A DNA stretch of 64,000 bases from Hyposmocoma kahamanoa (GCF_003589595.1 NW_020653333.1:2543996-2607995); one strand, 5' to 3'; counted from the stretch's first letter, positions 51,476-63,522 are shown. The notes: generated from the letters alone by a model not told the origin. Numbers and translations: made by a program.

Positions 51476-52028
51476 GGCGATTAACACACTGCACCGCGCC
51501 CTGCGACACGGAATCATGCGCGCGGTGGCGGAGACGCAGATCTGCCTCAACACTCGGTTTAATCTGCGCGGTGCAGCGGTCTAGCGGCCCCGCGTCACCT
51601 TAAGAACTCGCTTCGCAGTTGATCGCCGTAGTGATTGTATATGTAGCCGAGATCCTTCTTTGACAAAAATGGTTAATAATACAGAACTCATGCAGGACGC
51701 TGCAGTTATACTGTCTATTTGCTTTTTGTTTACTCAAATAAAGACACCGAATATATTGGATACATCCCTTTTTACGAACCAGATCGGTAAATGGATAATT
51801 TCAACATCATTACAAAAATTTAAGAAAATATGAAGATAAATTTGGTCGATTTTCAATAGCAAATCTAAATTTAATAATTTTGTGCCACACCCTGCGGTGC
51901 GCCGCGCCTCTCCGCGCGGAAAAGCGTTGTCAGTGTGTTCGACGGCGCGTGTTTTTCTTACGAACTGAGGTACTTCAGTACAACGTTAAAAAACGCAGCT
52001 CCGCGCTCCGTCGAGGGGGGCGCGGTGC
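51476..52028. mobile_element. GC-rich TIR MITE, copy 2, right end truncated
   Basis: Starts GGCGATTAACACACTGCACC and follows 5435-5929 through GTAGCCGAGATCCTTCTTTG, TTTGGTCGATTTTCA and GCAGCTCCGCGCTCCG to GGCGCGGTGCA, where the final TIR bases are lost. A piece of about 90 bp absent from copy 1 lies at about 51690-51790. Confidence 0.75.
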
Positions 52029-52216
52029 ATATCCCAGATTCTGACACGTGCTGTGCATTGCATCCAGCTTCCCCTTTATGCGTGTGACGCACTTAATATC
52101 ACCATAGCAGCAACCGTGGTGGTTAAACAACTGCGGTTTCTAATATGAATGAACGATTGGCTATACCTCAGTGGCCGCCGGATCGTATTTGTAAGCTGAG
52201 ATTTATAAAACTTATA

Positions 52217-52440
52217 TTTTTTTATGATACCAAGTGACGTGATAAACAAGTCGTGCACCTGGTCTTAACATTGCAATGCCACTCAGAGTTTTAAATCATA
52301 AAGATCACCGCCACTGCGCCCGTCACCCTGTGATGTCAGTTAACACAAGAACGCAGTAATGCTCACATCATTGGTTGGCGGCGAAAATAAGTAAAGTGGA
52401 AATACTTCCCTGGATGATTGATTCTATTCTATTGTTCAGG
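52217..52440 (-). mobile_element. Family A repeat, diverged
   Basis: TTTATGATACCAAGTGACGT, ACAAGTCGTGCACCTGG, CGCCACTGCGCCCGTCACC, CGCAGTAATGCTCACATC, AAATACTTCCCTGGATGA; internal gaps. Confidence 0.75.
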
Positions 52441-52628
52441 TTTCTTTTTAATGTCAAACGGCCAGGTCGTTTTGACGCTGGCTATGTGTACTAAAAATAG
52501 ATAACAAATCATAAAGTTATTTTATATCGCTGAGCATTTCTAAAGAATACATTTAAATTAAGTTCTTGACCCTACTACGGCCAAGCTAAAAGGTAGGGTA
52601 ATGATTTTACTAGTTTTATGTGTATTAT

Positions 52629-53320
52629 GGTATAGTTGGCAAAATATTATTTGCACCAATTCGTTTTATCGCTTCATCTTTGGAGTACAATAGGACAAAA
52701 CAATGATCCATCTCGGTAACGCACGTGCCATCTGTACAGTGCAAACAATTTTTTGGAAGTCTGTTACTTCCAAAAAAAAGGTGGTTATACACTCGGCTGT
52801 ATATATGTTTTGAAATGTCTCCGTCAATTGTGGACCGATTTTGAAAATTCTTTTTTTTTTGTTTGAAATAGTGCACCCTCGTGGTGGTCCTATTGTCACC
52901 AAGTCAAAATCTAATGAGGGGATCCCATGAAAATCAAAGGAAATCCTCATATTTGCATGTCTGTGTATTCATCAATTTCTCCATCAATTGTGCACCGATT
53001 TTGAAAATTCTTTTTTTGTTTAAAAGGGTATACTCTCGAGGTGGTCCCTGATGCTGTTCCGGCTTTATTTCGGCTATCACAAATTACTAACAATTTTCCG
53101 CAAATATAAGTCGACTTTTCACTTAACAAAATACATGTAATTAACAAATCACCGTCCCCATGGCAACCTGAATAAAAAATATAATGTACAAAGGAGTCCG
53201 TAACAGTACATTTTGAGTAAAAAAAGTGTTAATGGTTTTATTACGCTATTGTAATAGAAATGATAAGCCGTCCCAAGAGATAACATTCATCGGTGCAAAT
53301 AATATTTCTTCAACTATACC
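52629..53320. mobile_element. 692-bp TIR element with internal tandem duplication
   Basis: The left GGTATAGTTGGCAAAATATT and right AATATTTCTTCAACTATACC are inverted over about 33 bp. Inside, a block around CAATTGTGGACCGATTTTGA at 52823 recurs at 52987 (CAATTGTGCACCGATTTTGA), each followed by T-rich and GAGGTGGTCC-type sequence. No transposase. Confidence 0.75.
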
Positions 53321-54079
53321 CTCGTAGCTTTTAAGCACTTTTATGCAACGTACGAAATGTCCGTTACGAAGAATTTTTGAACAGTGTTTCCCTTTAAACC
53401 ACAACGTAACACTGAACCAGAAGAAAAAAAAATCAAAATAACTGGAGTCTGCTGACCCGGTTTGTACTAATAGGTAATGTCATTGCCTATATTTAAAGAA
53501 CGTGACACATGACTGCTGCATCACGACTACCTCAGAGACTTGATCTGTAACTGTAACGATATCTCATTAGAAGGAATGAGGAGCACCGAAATAACGCGGC
53601 GTGATTCGGTGGGTGTGGCGCTAGGATAAGGACTAGGACTACCATAAAAAATCGCCGCTAGATAGAGAATGAGACACTGTTATAAATGTCATTAGACGCA
53701 GGTCATTCGATTATAACACATATTGCAATATTTATTTTGTTGAATATCGCACACTGATAATGAAAGTGATACAATGCAAAATTTTTGATTATGAGTAATC
53801 AGTAATTAAAGTTCTGAAATTTGTGATAACTGTATTTTCTTCCTCAACGATGATCTTTCAAAAATCTTAAGTAAATTTAGATAACTCGGTCTGTAGTTGG
53901 TAAGAGCGGCTGCCCCTGTGTGACAACAGACGCTGTCCGGTATGCGGTGACCACTCGAGAACTCGGCTCGGCCCCATCGGCCATTTATTCTGCGAGCAAT
54001 GTACTCTGCCCACTGTTACTTAAGTTTAGCATTTCTTTGGACTGTGTCGGTTACTCTGGTTCCCTTGCGAATCCATCAT
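53321..54079. other. Intergenic stretch, nothing recognised
   Basis: Mixed composition. A GC-richer patch at 53895-54000 is probably part of the following LINE piece. Confidence 0.35.
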
Positions 54080-54240
54080 CATCATCCATCATCAGCTGAT
54101 TCGATCTCTCAGTGCAACTCCGAGCGTAACCCTTTCCCCATCGCCCTTTGTGTGACCTTGAGCGTTCTTGAGGCGTATAGTAAGCGACCACGTCTCAGTG
54201 CTGTAGTCACCACTGGCAATACACACTAGCCGAAGACTAT
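54080..54240 (-). mobile_element. LINE RT C-terminal scrap
   Basis: The minus strand reads LLYASRTLKVTQRAMGKGL in the register of the LKVTQRAMER-ML block that precedes the LRD-I region kept at 33480-33862. Frameshifted on both sides. Confidence 0.6.
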
Positions 54241-54303
54241 CTTCAGTTTGTATCATGTCTATCTTATTTGTACTTTACACAAATGACGGAAAGTTCATTA
54301 TGC

Positions 54304-54552
54304 AAAGTACAGACGGCAGCACATCAGGCTACACATTGACGGATCTTGGAGTCTACTTTTGTTCTCCGTCCGAAACAATAAAATTCATATAAATAATACA
54401 AAAGACAATCTCAAGTATGAAGCTTTATTCGCATCATGCATCTTTTAATTAAACTGAGTAGTACTTTTTGACATTAAATACAGGGCCTTGTCCCGTTGTA
54501 CAGGAGGCGATATTCGAACAAAAATGTATAGCTTGATATGCTGTTGACTGTT
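54304..54552. mobile_element. CAGCACATCA-type MITE interrupted by another MITE
   Basis: Left GTACAGACGGCAGCACATCA, right CTTGATATGCTGTTGACTGT, inverted. The middle (54355-54475) carries CTCCGTCCGAAACAAT and GAAGCTTTATTCGCATCAT of the 18272-type foldback. Family members at 57971-58090 and 58297-58393. Confidence 0.65.
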
Positions 54553-54879
54553 CAATTTCGTTACAAAAAATTCGCTTTCATTCCGTTTTAAGGACTTTAT
54601 CGGTGGGTACATTGTGGCTGCTGGATACGGAAGTCCCAGGTTCGATTTACGGTAGGACCATTTGGGAAATTAACTTTCTCAAATTGGTTCTGATCTCGGT
54701 GTTCTGGGAAGTGCCTCAGATTGAATTCCGTTGCTCTAGTGCTCATGGCACAGGGAATTCCCGACTTTGAGACCAGGTAATTAGAGTGGTTGTCTGGCAC
54801 ACTCTGGCTTTTATTAGTTATTTTGACGTAACGGCTTAAAGGTGTCAAAGTAACGAAATATTTTTTTTCTATACAATTT

Positions 54880-55330
54880 TAAGTGCGCATTTGACCTCCA
54901 TCTCCCCTGATGGAAAGTGACGATGAGGTCGATGATGGAGCTTACACACTTAAATAATGCCTATTCACTCTCACTTTGAAAAGGTCCAGTTATAACATCT
55001 GCAGGCAGGGAATTCCACTCCATAGCCGTTCATCATATAAATGTGTAAGTGTAACGCTTCGTACGAATCTTTGGAATATCCACAACATAGGGATGGAACC
55101 CGAGCTTACGGTGGAAAGGGGAAGGCGGAATTAAATCGTGTAATTCCATCGCACACTCTCCGTGATATATCCTGTAGAATACCGATAAGCTGGCAACTTT
55201 ACGGCAGTGTTCAAGGCTGTTAATGTGAAAGCTACTGATGAATTAAACCCGGCAATCCACCGCCCCGCTTTAGATAACAGGCATTAAGCACGCGCCCATG
55301 ACAAGTTAGAATAGCAAATGTCACATGAAA
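54880..55330. mobile_element. Probable LINE-derived non-coding fragment
   Basis: Contains GGGAATTCCACTCCATAGCC and a CGTACG-like block that I associate with antisense copies of lepidopteran LINEs. No clear reading frame. Low certainty. Confidence 0.3.
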
Positions 55331-55608
55331 GCGATTCTTGTTACGACCGGATAAAAACGCGCCTAGCCAGTCATGTTTTTTCATTTAACTAGGGCTAGTG
55401 TGTATGGTATACCCGGAAATGTTTTAGTTTATTTTTTTAATAAAGAAGATGTCATAAATTATTTTTATAGCCCATTGTGTAGTAAGAGCTAGGGATTGTT
55501 GAAATTACTAATTTAGTATTTGTAGCAAAATTTTAAATTATGCCAAAATCATTATTATGTCACAATGGTTCTGTACACATTTTTAAAGATAGATTTTTTT
55601 TTAGAAGG
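55331..55608. other. Intergenic stretch, unrecognised
   Basis: AT-rich, no structure. Confidence 0.35.
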
Positions 55609-55795
55609 TTGTCTTGCGTTAGATATAAGTAACCGGCAATTAGAAGCGTGTATTCCTATTTTCATACAAATTTCAGTTGCGGTAACCGCCGACAGTATTC
55701 GACTGCCGCAACCGGCGACTGCGTGATTTCGTATTAATTGTGTGAAAATAGAATATTCGCTTCTAGTTGCGGGTTCCTTGTATCCAACACAAGAT
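55609..55795. mobile_element. 187-bp palindromic MITE
   Basis: Arms: CTTGCGTTAGATATAAGTAA...GCAATTAGAAGCG on the left against CGCTTCTAGTTGCGGGTTCC...ATCCAACACAAG on the right, plus GCGGTAACCGCCGACAG / CTGCCGCAACCGGCGAC near the centre. Confidence 0.7.
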
Positions 55796-56887
55796 ACACG
55801 TTCGCGCGACGCCTAATGGATAAATGTAAAGGCCTCGCACGACAGTAGCGACGTCGTCTTTCTCCCACCAAATTAAAGTTTTCGATGACGGATGAACGTC
55901 AATCCGTTGTCGTTGATGCTGTCTTTCCGATTCTTTTTTACTTTTTTTAGGTATCTGTTAAACTTCTTACAACATTACGGTTTAAAAAGCAATGTAAAGA
56001 GAGATAACCTTATACCCGTTCAAGACGAAGAACAGCCCGATGGCGTGTGCTCTTACTTGTGATATTAAAAAAAATTAATTAAAAAAAAATTGGAAATTGA
56101 AACCTGGACTATGATAAATTTTTTTGTTGCACCTTATATTTGTAATAGATGAAACTCTAGAAATGTTACTACGATTATGTTAATAATATTTAAGTGAAAA
56201 TTTTATTTATAAAAGCAATATTTTAGTAATAGCTTTTGCCATTGGTCAAAATACAGTAATTAGCCACTTCAAGTATGATAAAAAAACCAGCTTGTAAAAT
56301 TTGTAGAGGAAATACACACATTAACACAAGAACATTTGCCAATTACTAAAAATCAGATTTTTTTAATAATTTTTTAATACCGATGGAATTTTTTGGTTTA
56401 TTTTATATTTTAAATTTTTTAATTCACCAAAAAAAATCCATTGGTAGTAGTTAATTACGGTACTTGACCAATTTATTACGTAACTTACAGAGGGCGGTTT
56501 CATTTCAATACACTCATACTAAAAATGTTCGACCAATTTCATTGTTTTCCTCAAGCGTGTTTTTATTCGCAGTATGCTATGTCTGTACTTAATCGAAATT
56601 TATTTGCATGCTGTATTTTCAGCACAGATCTGTGCAGTGTGTGATTACCTTAAAACTCTTAAGTTTTTTTAAAACTGAAATGTAAATGTGTGGCAAGAAG
56701 TAATATTTTGTATGCAAAGACGTTTCCAAGCGAGAACTATCTGTAAACTCAAGGTAAAGGCACCGGTTCGTGTCTAAAATGCTTATTACACTACCCGATT
56801 TTAAAGGATCCTAACCTTAGAGGTGTAAGGGCATTAGGATCCGTAATAATTAGTATTAATGTTAAATACATTGTTAATAGTTAAGTC
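55796..56887. other. Intergenic stretch, unrecognised
   Basis: AT-rich. No gene or recognised repeat. Confidence 0.35.
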
Positions 56888-57212
56888 CATGAGATGTCAG
56901 TGTTAAGTGGACATCGGTTAATTTCCTAATTGGTGTCGACAACTTGAGTAAATGGTCGGAGCGAATACAAAGAGCTTAACATGGAGTCGACTGGGACAAT
57001 ATAAAATATGGTAAATAGAAACAGTGATTGAAATGCGTTACTTCAACTATGTAGGTTCAATATTGTACCAATAGATGGCGCCTCAATTTTCTCTGTTGGT
57101 ATGGTAATTATTTAGAAAGTAGCGCCATCTGTGGATCTTGGCATGAACAATAGAAAATAACCATAAACACGGCGATCTACATATATTAATGTGAATAAAA
57201 GAAACACTAACT
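56888..57212 (+). repeat. 325-bp direct repeat, copy 1 (solo LTR or MITE)
   Basis: From CATGAGATGTCAGTGTTAAG to AATAAAAGAAACACTAAC, matching 58830-59490. Internal blocks: AAATGGTCGGAGCGAATA, GTCGACTGGGACAATATAAA, TAGATGGCGCCTCAATTTT mirrored by AGTAGCGCCATCT. A TG start and an AATAAA near the end fit an LTR, but no retrovirus-like coding lies between the copies. Confidence 0.75.
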
Positions 57213-57970
57213 TTGCGTTGTGATTGTGTGTAGACTCAATGCTCGCAAACCTGTAAGTGTTGCAATATTTTATATTATGATGTTTTTACTACTATAATAT
57301 TAATAATCACGGCTTGACATACAAAGGTTATGGTATAACAATAAATTATTATTATTATCTCTAAAAAAATTTCAAAAATTCGTCATAATGTATTTTGTTT
57401 CAATACCTGTTTTTTTATGGGATATAAAACGTAGATTTTAACCCTGTAGAAAAAGGAGTTTGTGATATAACTGTTTACGTCTGATTAAGTTACATTAATC
57501 GTTACTTTATTGTGTGATCCTTCAGGCTGCACCGCGCCTTAGGTTATATATTATTATTTACCAAGTCTGTGTTGCCACAATCAATAAGTTTTTAACCTCA
57601 GCGCGGGGTAGCTTAAATGGTCACCCTAAACTTATGTTTTTTTTAAGTACAAATGTGACCGTTTTTACTCGTTGATGTTAAAAATTGAGATAAAATTATG
57701 CTTTGCTAAAATGTTGAAAATAGTATTATTTTATTGTGTAAAAACATGAATAAATGTGTAAATAATGTAAAGTTTTTGTTTTTATTTCGAATAAATCGCT
57801 TAAAAGGCCAACATAAAGCGGCGGAAGGGAAGGCAGAGGATATTAAATTTAAAATCCATATTTTATGCTATTTCAATTGCAATAAGGTGTAAACAAAGCA
57901 AACAAAACAAACGCCCGAAATCGTAAACAAAAACTGTTCACAACTAAGTAAATATCGAATTTTGTTCAAT
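57213..57970. other. Sequence between the direct repeats
   Basis: AT-rich, without pol- or gag-like frames; this argues against a full LTR element. Confidence 0.4.
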
Positions 57971-58090
57971 GTACAGTCAACAGCACATCAAGCTGTGTAG
58001 CTTGCTGCTGATTGACATATCTTGTTCCGTTGCACTGGAAGCAATTTTCGAACAAAACTGTGGAGTTCTGACACGCTGTTGTCCGTACTA
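57971..58090. mobile_element. CAGCACATCA-type MITE, copy 2
   Basis: GTACAGTCAACAGCACATCA and ...ACACGCTGTTGTCCGTAC, with TTCCGTTGCACTGGAAGCAA inside. Confidence 0.65.
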
Positions 58091-58296
58091 TTAAGTACAC
58101 AATAATTATATTACAAAATGTTTATTGCTTGCTTACATATTTCACCTTTCTATTGAATCGATTCGCTTAAAAATCGCATTGAAATTAATTGATACAAAAA
58201 CTTGTTATCGTATACACTTTAATCGATTTTCATAAAAAATCTAATCGTATGATTCAATTCTTTGTTACTCTTTATTCTTTCTTCTCTATAATATGC

Positions 58297-58393
58297 GACA
58301 ACAGCACATCAGACTACACATTTTTGTTCGAAAATCGCCTCCAGCGCAACGGAACGAAATATGTGTGTGTAGTTTGATGTGCGGACTGTACAT
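58297..58393. mobile_element. CAGCACATCA-type MITE, copy 3
   Basis: GACAACAGCACATCAGACTA to TAGTTTGATGTGCGGACTGT; about 97 bp with TTGTTCGAAAATCGCCTCCA inside. Confidence 0.7.
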
Positions 58394-58829
58394 CCGTAGT
58401 AGTGAGTGAGAGTCCACAGTAATGCGAGAATATCCATATTGTGTGGAGTAAGTAAATAAAATAAGCCTCTTTTTCGTCTAAGAGTTTTTACATCGTTTGT
58501 AATAAGTAGGGAATTATAATCAAATTCCATATTCGCCGTTTTTAAATAAAAATAAAATAAAAAGGTATTTATTTCTCCACAAAACATAGAACACAATACT
58601 CAAAAAACGAATAGAAAAAAGAACAACTGAGTGATGTGGCCAAAAAGGTTAAAAGACAGCATTGATGATTTTCAGTCTTCACCTAGCTAGCTGTCCACAA
58701 TTTGGACATAAATAGGTTAACACTCTACCACGGCGCGGTATCTAAAAGTATTTTTAATAACACCGTTTCAAGGTTCCGTAATAACTTGTCAACCATTTCT
58801 CGACATAACAGTTTTCTATAGATTGGACA

Positions 58830-59490
58830 TGTCATGAGATGTCAATGTTAAGTGGACATTGGTTAATTCCTTAGACTATTGGTTTTATTTTTTCCATCCT
58901 CTAAGGCTAATTCCCTAATTGGTGTCAGCAACTCGAGTAAATGGTCGGAGCGAATATAAAGAGCGTAACATGAAGTCGACTGGGACAATATAAAAATATG
59001 GTAAATAGAAACAGTGATCGAAATACGTTACTTCAACTATGTAGGTTCAACATTGTACCAATAGATGGCGCCTCAATTTTTTCTGTTAGTATGGTAATTA
59101 TGTAAAGAGTAGCGCCATCTAAGGATCATGGCAAGAACAATATTATATATATTCCATCGCGTACTAAAAGGTTTGGTGGCTCCTTTCTCTGCCGCACGGT
59201 TGACAAATGGAACTCCCTTCCGGCACATGTCTTCCCTCCCTCTTATGATATGGGGTCCTTCAAACGAGGCGTGAAGAGGCATATTGTAGGCAGGCAGGAT
59301 GGAGGTGGCTAGTGCAGTGAGGGTTTCATCGCTGCACTAGGTTCCTTCGCGTTTTGGATACCACTTTCCACTTAACATCAGGTGGAGTGGAGTCATTTGC
59401 CTGTCATGTATAAAAAAAAAAAAAAAAAAATAGAAAATAACCATAAACACCGCCATCTACATAATGTGAATAAAATAGACACTAACCAAA
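58830..59490 (+). repeat. Direct repeat, copy 2, split by a LINE tail
   Basis: Same blocks as 56888-57212 with one extra segment near 58875-58915. Interrupted at 59142/59143 and resumed at 59431 (TAGAAAATAACCATAAACAC). Confidence 0.75.
59143..59430 (+). mobile_element. CR1-group LINE 3' end with poly(A)
   Basis: The + strand from 59158 reads RTKRFGGSFLCRTVDKWNSL, then PAHVFPPSYDMGSFKRGVKR and HIVGRQDGGG before TAG: the SF--R----WN-LP--VF---YD---FK-G ending of CR1/Zenon-type LINE proteins. A non-coding tail with CACTTAACATCAGGTGG follows and ends in 19 A. 5' truncated, inserted in the direct repeat; sense frame intact over about 50 codons, so fairly young. Confidence 0.85.
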
Positions 59491-59794
59491 TTCCCTACTC
59501 GCCGTTTATGCTCACAATTTTAGCAAAAATGGGTTAAATCCCGACGCGCCGGCACTGCCCAATAGGAAGAAAAGTAGCAGTTGTTCTGTCAACAGAACTA
59601 GTGGAAATAATCGCCCATCTCTGGGTGTGAACCTGACACGACGATTATTTCCTTCAAGAAAAGGTTGATAGCGCATTCTTGCTGAGCTCTCTTTATCTTT
59701 ATCTTATTGTTTTTTATATACATTATATTTATGTATATTGTACCTGGATATATATTATATTGATGTTATTTGAGGTACTTACGTTATAATTCTT
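59491..59794. other. Intergenic stretch, unrecognised
   Basis: No gene or recognised repeat. Confidence 0.35.
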
Positions 59795-60722
59795 CTTAAG
59801 GTGCCATCTCCTACCGGAAGACGGCTATCATTAAGGCTATCTGTATTTTAGACACAGCTTTACGGAACAAGGATCTTGTGCTCAGGTTGAACCACGTCCG
59901 GAGATTCTTAAGCCACGAAGTACGCCATGTTCCAGGTAGTAGCTATCTCTGTATCTTCCCTTGCATAATTAGTCGGAGTAGATCGTATTTATCATTTCGC
60001 ATTATATGACTAAAGTACTGTACTTTTCGTTTTTTGACAGTACTCAAGACCTCTAATTACTTATTCATCATCTGCAATACTCTTTCATTGGACACTATCC
60101 TTCCACGATGTTTTTTAAAATTCTTCTGTAGACCCACATTTCTAAGGCTTCTAAGTGGTTGCTCATATTTTGAGTTAAGGCCCAGGACTCTACGCCATAC
60201 AGAAGAACCGAAAACATGCAGCAACCTGCCAAACGCACCCTGGTAGAGATCTTCAAGGTTCGATTGCAGAGTAGATGACTCGACTTTAGAAATGCGTTAC
60301 GTGCTTGTTCTATCTGACATTTGATCTCTACGCTATGATCACATTGGTCGTTTACGATGCAGCCAAGGTATTTGTAAGAATGGACTCTTTGGACTACTTG
60401 ATTTCTTACAACCAGATCTTTTGTTGTCAGATGTTGTGATCGGCCAACTATCATGATCTTCGTCTTTTTAAGTTTATGCTGAGACCGTAACTTGCACTAA
60501 TGCTATCAACACGCCGAAGCAAATTCTGCAAATCATTAAAATTTGACGCCAGTAATAACGTATCGTCAGCATATCGTATGTTGTTCAGCGCGTGGCCATT
60601 TACTAAGATGCCTTCCTCAGCGTTTTCTAAGGCTTCTGCAAATATCGCTTCCGCATATATATTAAATAGCAGTGAGGACAGTACTATACATCCTTGCCTG
60701 ACTGACGTTAGAGTACATTATT
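59795..60722 (-). pseudogene. LINE reverse transcriptase fragment with YADD box
   Basis: On the minus strand from 60722: VRQGCIVLSSLLFNIYAEA, then NGHALNNIRYADDTLLLASN (YADD at 60573-60562), then SYGLSIN. After a 1-nt frameshift near 60470 it continues IMIVGRSQHLT...VHSYKYLGCIVND, VLLYGVESWAL and EMWVYRRIL. Decayed C-terminal frames run to WLKNLRTWFNLSTRSLF near 59890. These are RT motifs B and C plus the connection region of a non-LTR retrotransposon. It is truncated upstream of motif B and contains stops downstream, so it is dead. Confidence 0.9.
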
Positions 60723-62542
60723 GCAGAGGTTGGGAAGTAAGGGATTGCTCGACGAGTATGCGAGTGAAGCAATTCCCGTTCCCGCCGAGGCATGTATAGA
60801 ATTTTTCTCAAACAGTGTGAGTAATTAATAAAATACTAAAGAGAGGAAGATGTTTATTAAAAAAGTAAAAAATATATTAAAATTAATATTTGGCGAACTT
60901 CTGATGATGTGTTTGAATCTGTATCTATCACTATATTTTCTTAATCATTCTTCTCACTAACACTCATTTTCGCGACCAAATTACAAAAAATACGAATAAA
61001 CAAAAGAATTCCAAAATACTTTTAAGTGTTGCCATTTTCTTTTTTTTAAGTAAGCGGTAATTATTATGTAGGCTGTACGAGTTTTTCTTTTGCCTGTTTA
61101 CATAGTTCATTATTAGCAGGTAGATTAAAAATGTAATATAATGTGATGTGTGTGTATGAATCGCTAGAGTCGCGATGCAATCGCGCCGTGTGTATCCACT
61201 CTAAAAGACACTATGTTGTTGGAAGGAGTCTACTGCTAAATAAAAACAAACGTATTATAATATCAAAATTTATTGAAACCTAATATTTTTTTTTTAATAA
61301 CAGCAAAATCTAATCATATTAATGTTCGACCTGTCTTATGAAAATTTAAAAAAACTTCCATTAGCTTATTCGATGGCAATGATGCACATAATTATTTTTA
61401 TGAAGTTTTAGTCGACTTCTGTAAATTCAAGACTTAATACAATGATATTTGAGATCAATACCTAAAAATATGATAAAATTATTTAAGAAATATATTATGT
61501 AACATAATTGTAAGTCAATGTATGTAACTTAGAGATCAACGACGTAAAATGCTTAAGTCAAAGCAAAACAAACAAATTTGTACACAAATGTACCTACACT
61601 AGCTGTACACTTGTACACAAGTGTACACTAACACGCCTATAACAGGCAAGTTTGGAGTAACCATATGTATACCCGTTACCAAGTACAAGTATGTAGTATA
61701 TCTTGGTTATAACATAATAATAAAAATGAGTTAACAATGTAACTTAGTCAAAGTATAAAATGCTACATAAAGTAGTCAAAAAGCGACAATTATGACTGGT
61801 ACAATGAATACAATAAGGTTGTAAATAAATGAGATAGCATTATTTGTTATGTCTAAACGGTATTATCTACATGGATAATGTCCTTTATGTATTGGAAAAC
61901 TTAAAGGAAATTATCCAACTATAATAAGTCACATTTTAGTGTCATTTGACACGTCATTCGAGCCACCTTGCATTTATATTCTTAACCCATCACGCACACA
62001 CATCATGAGACACACGGTCTTCTCAACTATTTTGGTATACTTTTTTTATAAATTTGAAATTTTGTAAAAAACGTTGTGAAAGTGTAGTAATGAAAATGCA
62101 GCTGCGCGTTAAAGTTACCCTGTGTGACAGGATGTGTGACGGTTTACAGGGCTAATACAAATAATAAATACAACAAATATTGTTACCATTGAACAAAATG
62201 TTTTCCCCGACTTTACAAATTCAAATTTTCAACAGAGGCTTAGAGTGAATTGTATATGATTTCTATATAATTTTTCAGGGGGCCTACTATGAGCTTATAA
62301 CCAGCCAGTCAAGTTCCATGCGATTCACTTGACGTAGTAAAACTGATTTGCCTAAATTCGTATCATGACCTATACACAAAGTTGAACGGGAATGGTACGG
62401 CAGGATGATGAATTTTACTTTTTAAACGTTAATTATTGTCTCTGGCTGGCAAGCTGACATCCAACAAGAGCGAGATGGAACTACATACTAAATCATATGA
62501 AAGAAATAGACAGATGGACTATCCTGGGAGCGTTCAAGCACT
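60723..62542. other. Intergenic stretch, mostly unrecognised
   Basis: AT-rich. A scrap of the GCGATGCAATCGC MITE is at 61163-61203, and a small inverted GTGTACA/TGTACAC cluster at 61580-61630. No gene. Confidence 0.4.
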
Positions 62543-63300
62543 ATTAACCGATTGTGTTCAAAATGAGAATAAATATATTGTTTTATTAATTTTATTATTA
62601 TTTATACTCATTGCGTTGTTTTTGTAATATCGGCAACTTTTCAATCATACTTTACAATTTGTCGTACGGCAAAGTTACAAGTCATGTTTAGTCATTATCG
62701 TTGAAATTAATAAAATGAGTTTGTAATTTGATAACATAATTGGAACGTATCTTGTATTCGTACATTTTCATTGATTGCAATTAATTATAGCCAAATTTGG
62801 CACTATTTAAAAGTTATTTTACGATTTTCATGAATACGATTAATAAAATGATTAAAATTCCTATTAAAAATTGCAATAACATTCATGCCAATAATTTATC
62901 AACAATACTTTAAAGATTGGAAACTCAAACTAAAATTTTCAAAAAACGCTCAATAGTTAATATATGTATAGTATTTATATAGCCTAAAAAGATAACAAAT
63001 AATTATGAAACTGAAAATATAATAAAACTTAAATGAAATTTCTTAAAAATGTAACAAAATCTAAAAAGTTAGTCACGGAGTAACTTTTTTGAATTGCTTA
63101 CTTTTACAGATGTGACCGCCACTTGCATGGCAAACAGCACGTCATGATACGATTTTGCTATGAAAGAAAAGGTGAACGGATTTAGAATGGGAACGTAAAC
63201 TGCATGGACAGTGAATTGTTTTTGTGAGGTCATAGTACGAATTTGACAGACAATCCAACTTAAAGGCTTAAATAGGATTGCTCTAAGAGCTCATAGTAGG
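62543..63300 (+). repeat. 758-bp dispersed repeat, copy 2
   Basis: Collinear with 2471-3226: ATTAACCGATTGTGTTCAAA to GCTCATAGTAGG. Most differences are small indels and substitutions. Confidence 0.8.
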
Positions 63301-63522
63301 TCCCCTGGACGAAGATAAAAATGTGTAAAACATATTAAACACAATGTGTGTTATTAGCATTAGTAAAACTATACCTCTTAGATGCTATATTGCTATAATA
63401 CATAATTGGATGCCGGAAAGGCAAAAAGGTCTACAAGCATTTGGAAAATATTACACGATAGCGAACTACAGTAATTTTTTTTAAAGCAAAAAAATCATAC
63501 CTCTAATTTTATTTAAATTGTT

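Noticed and set aside
56888..59490. Complete LTR retrotransposon
   Set aside because: No gag, protease, RT or integrase-like frames and no clear primer-binding site between the direct repeats.
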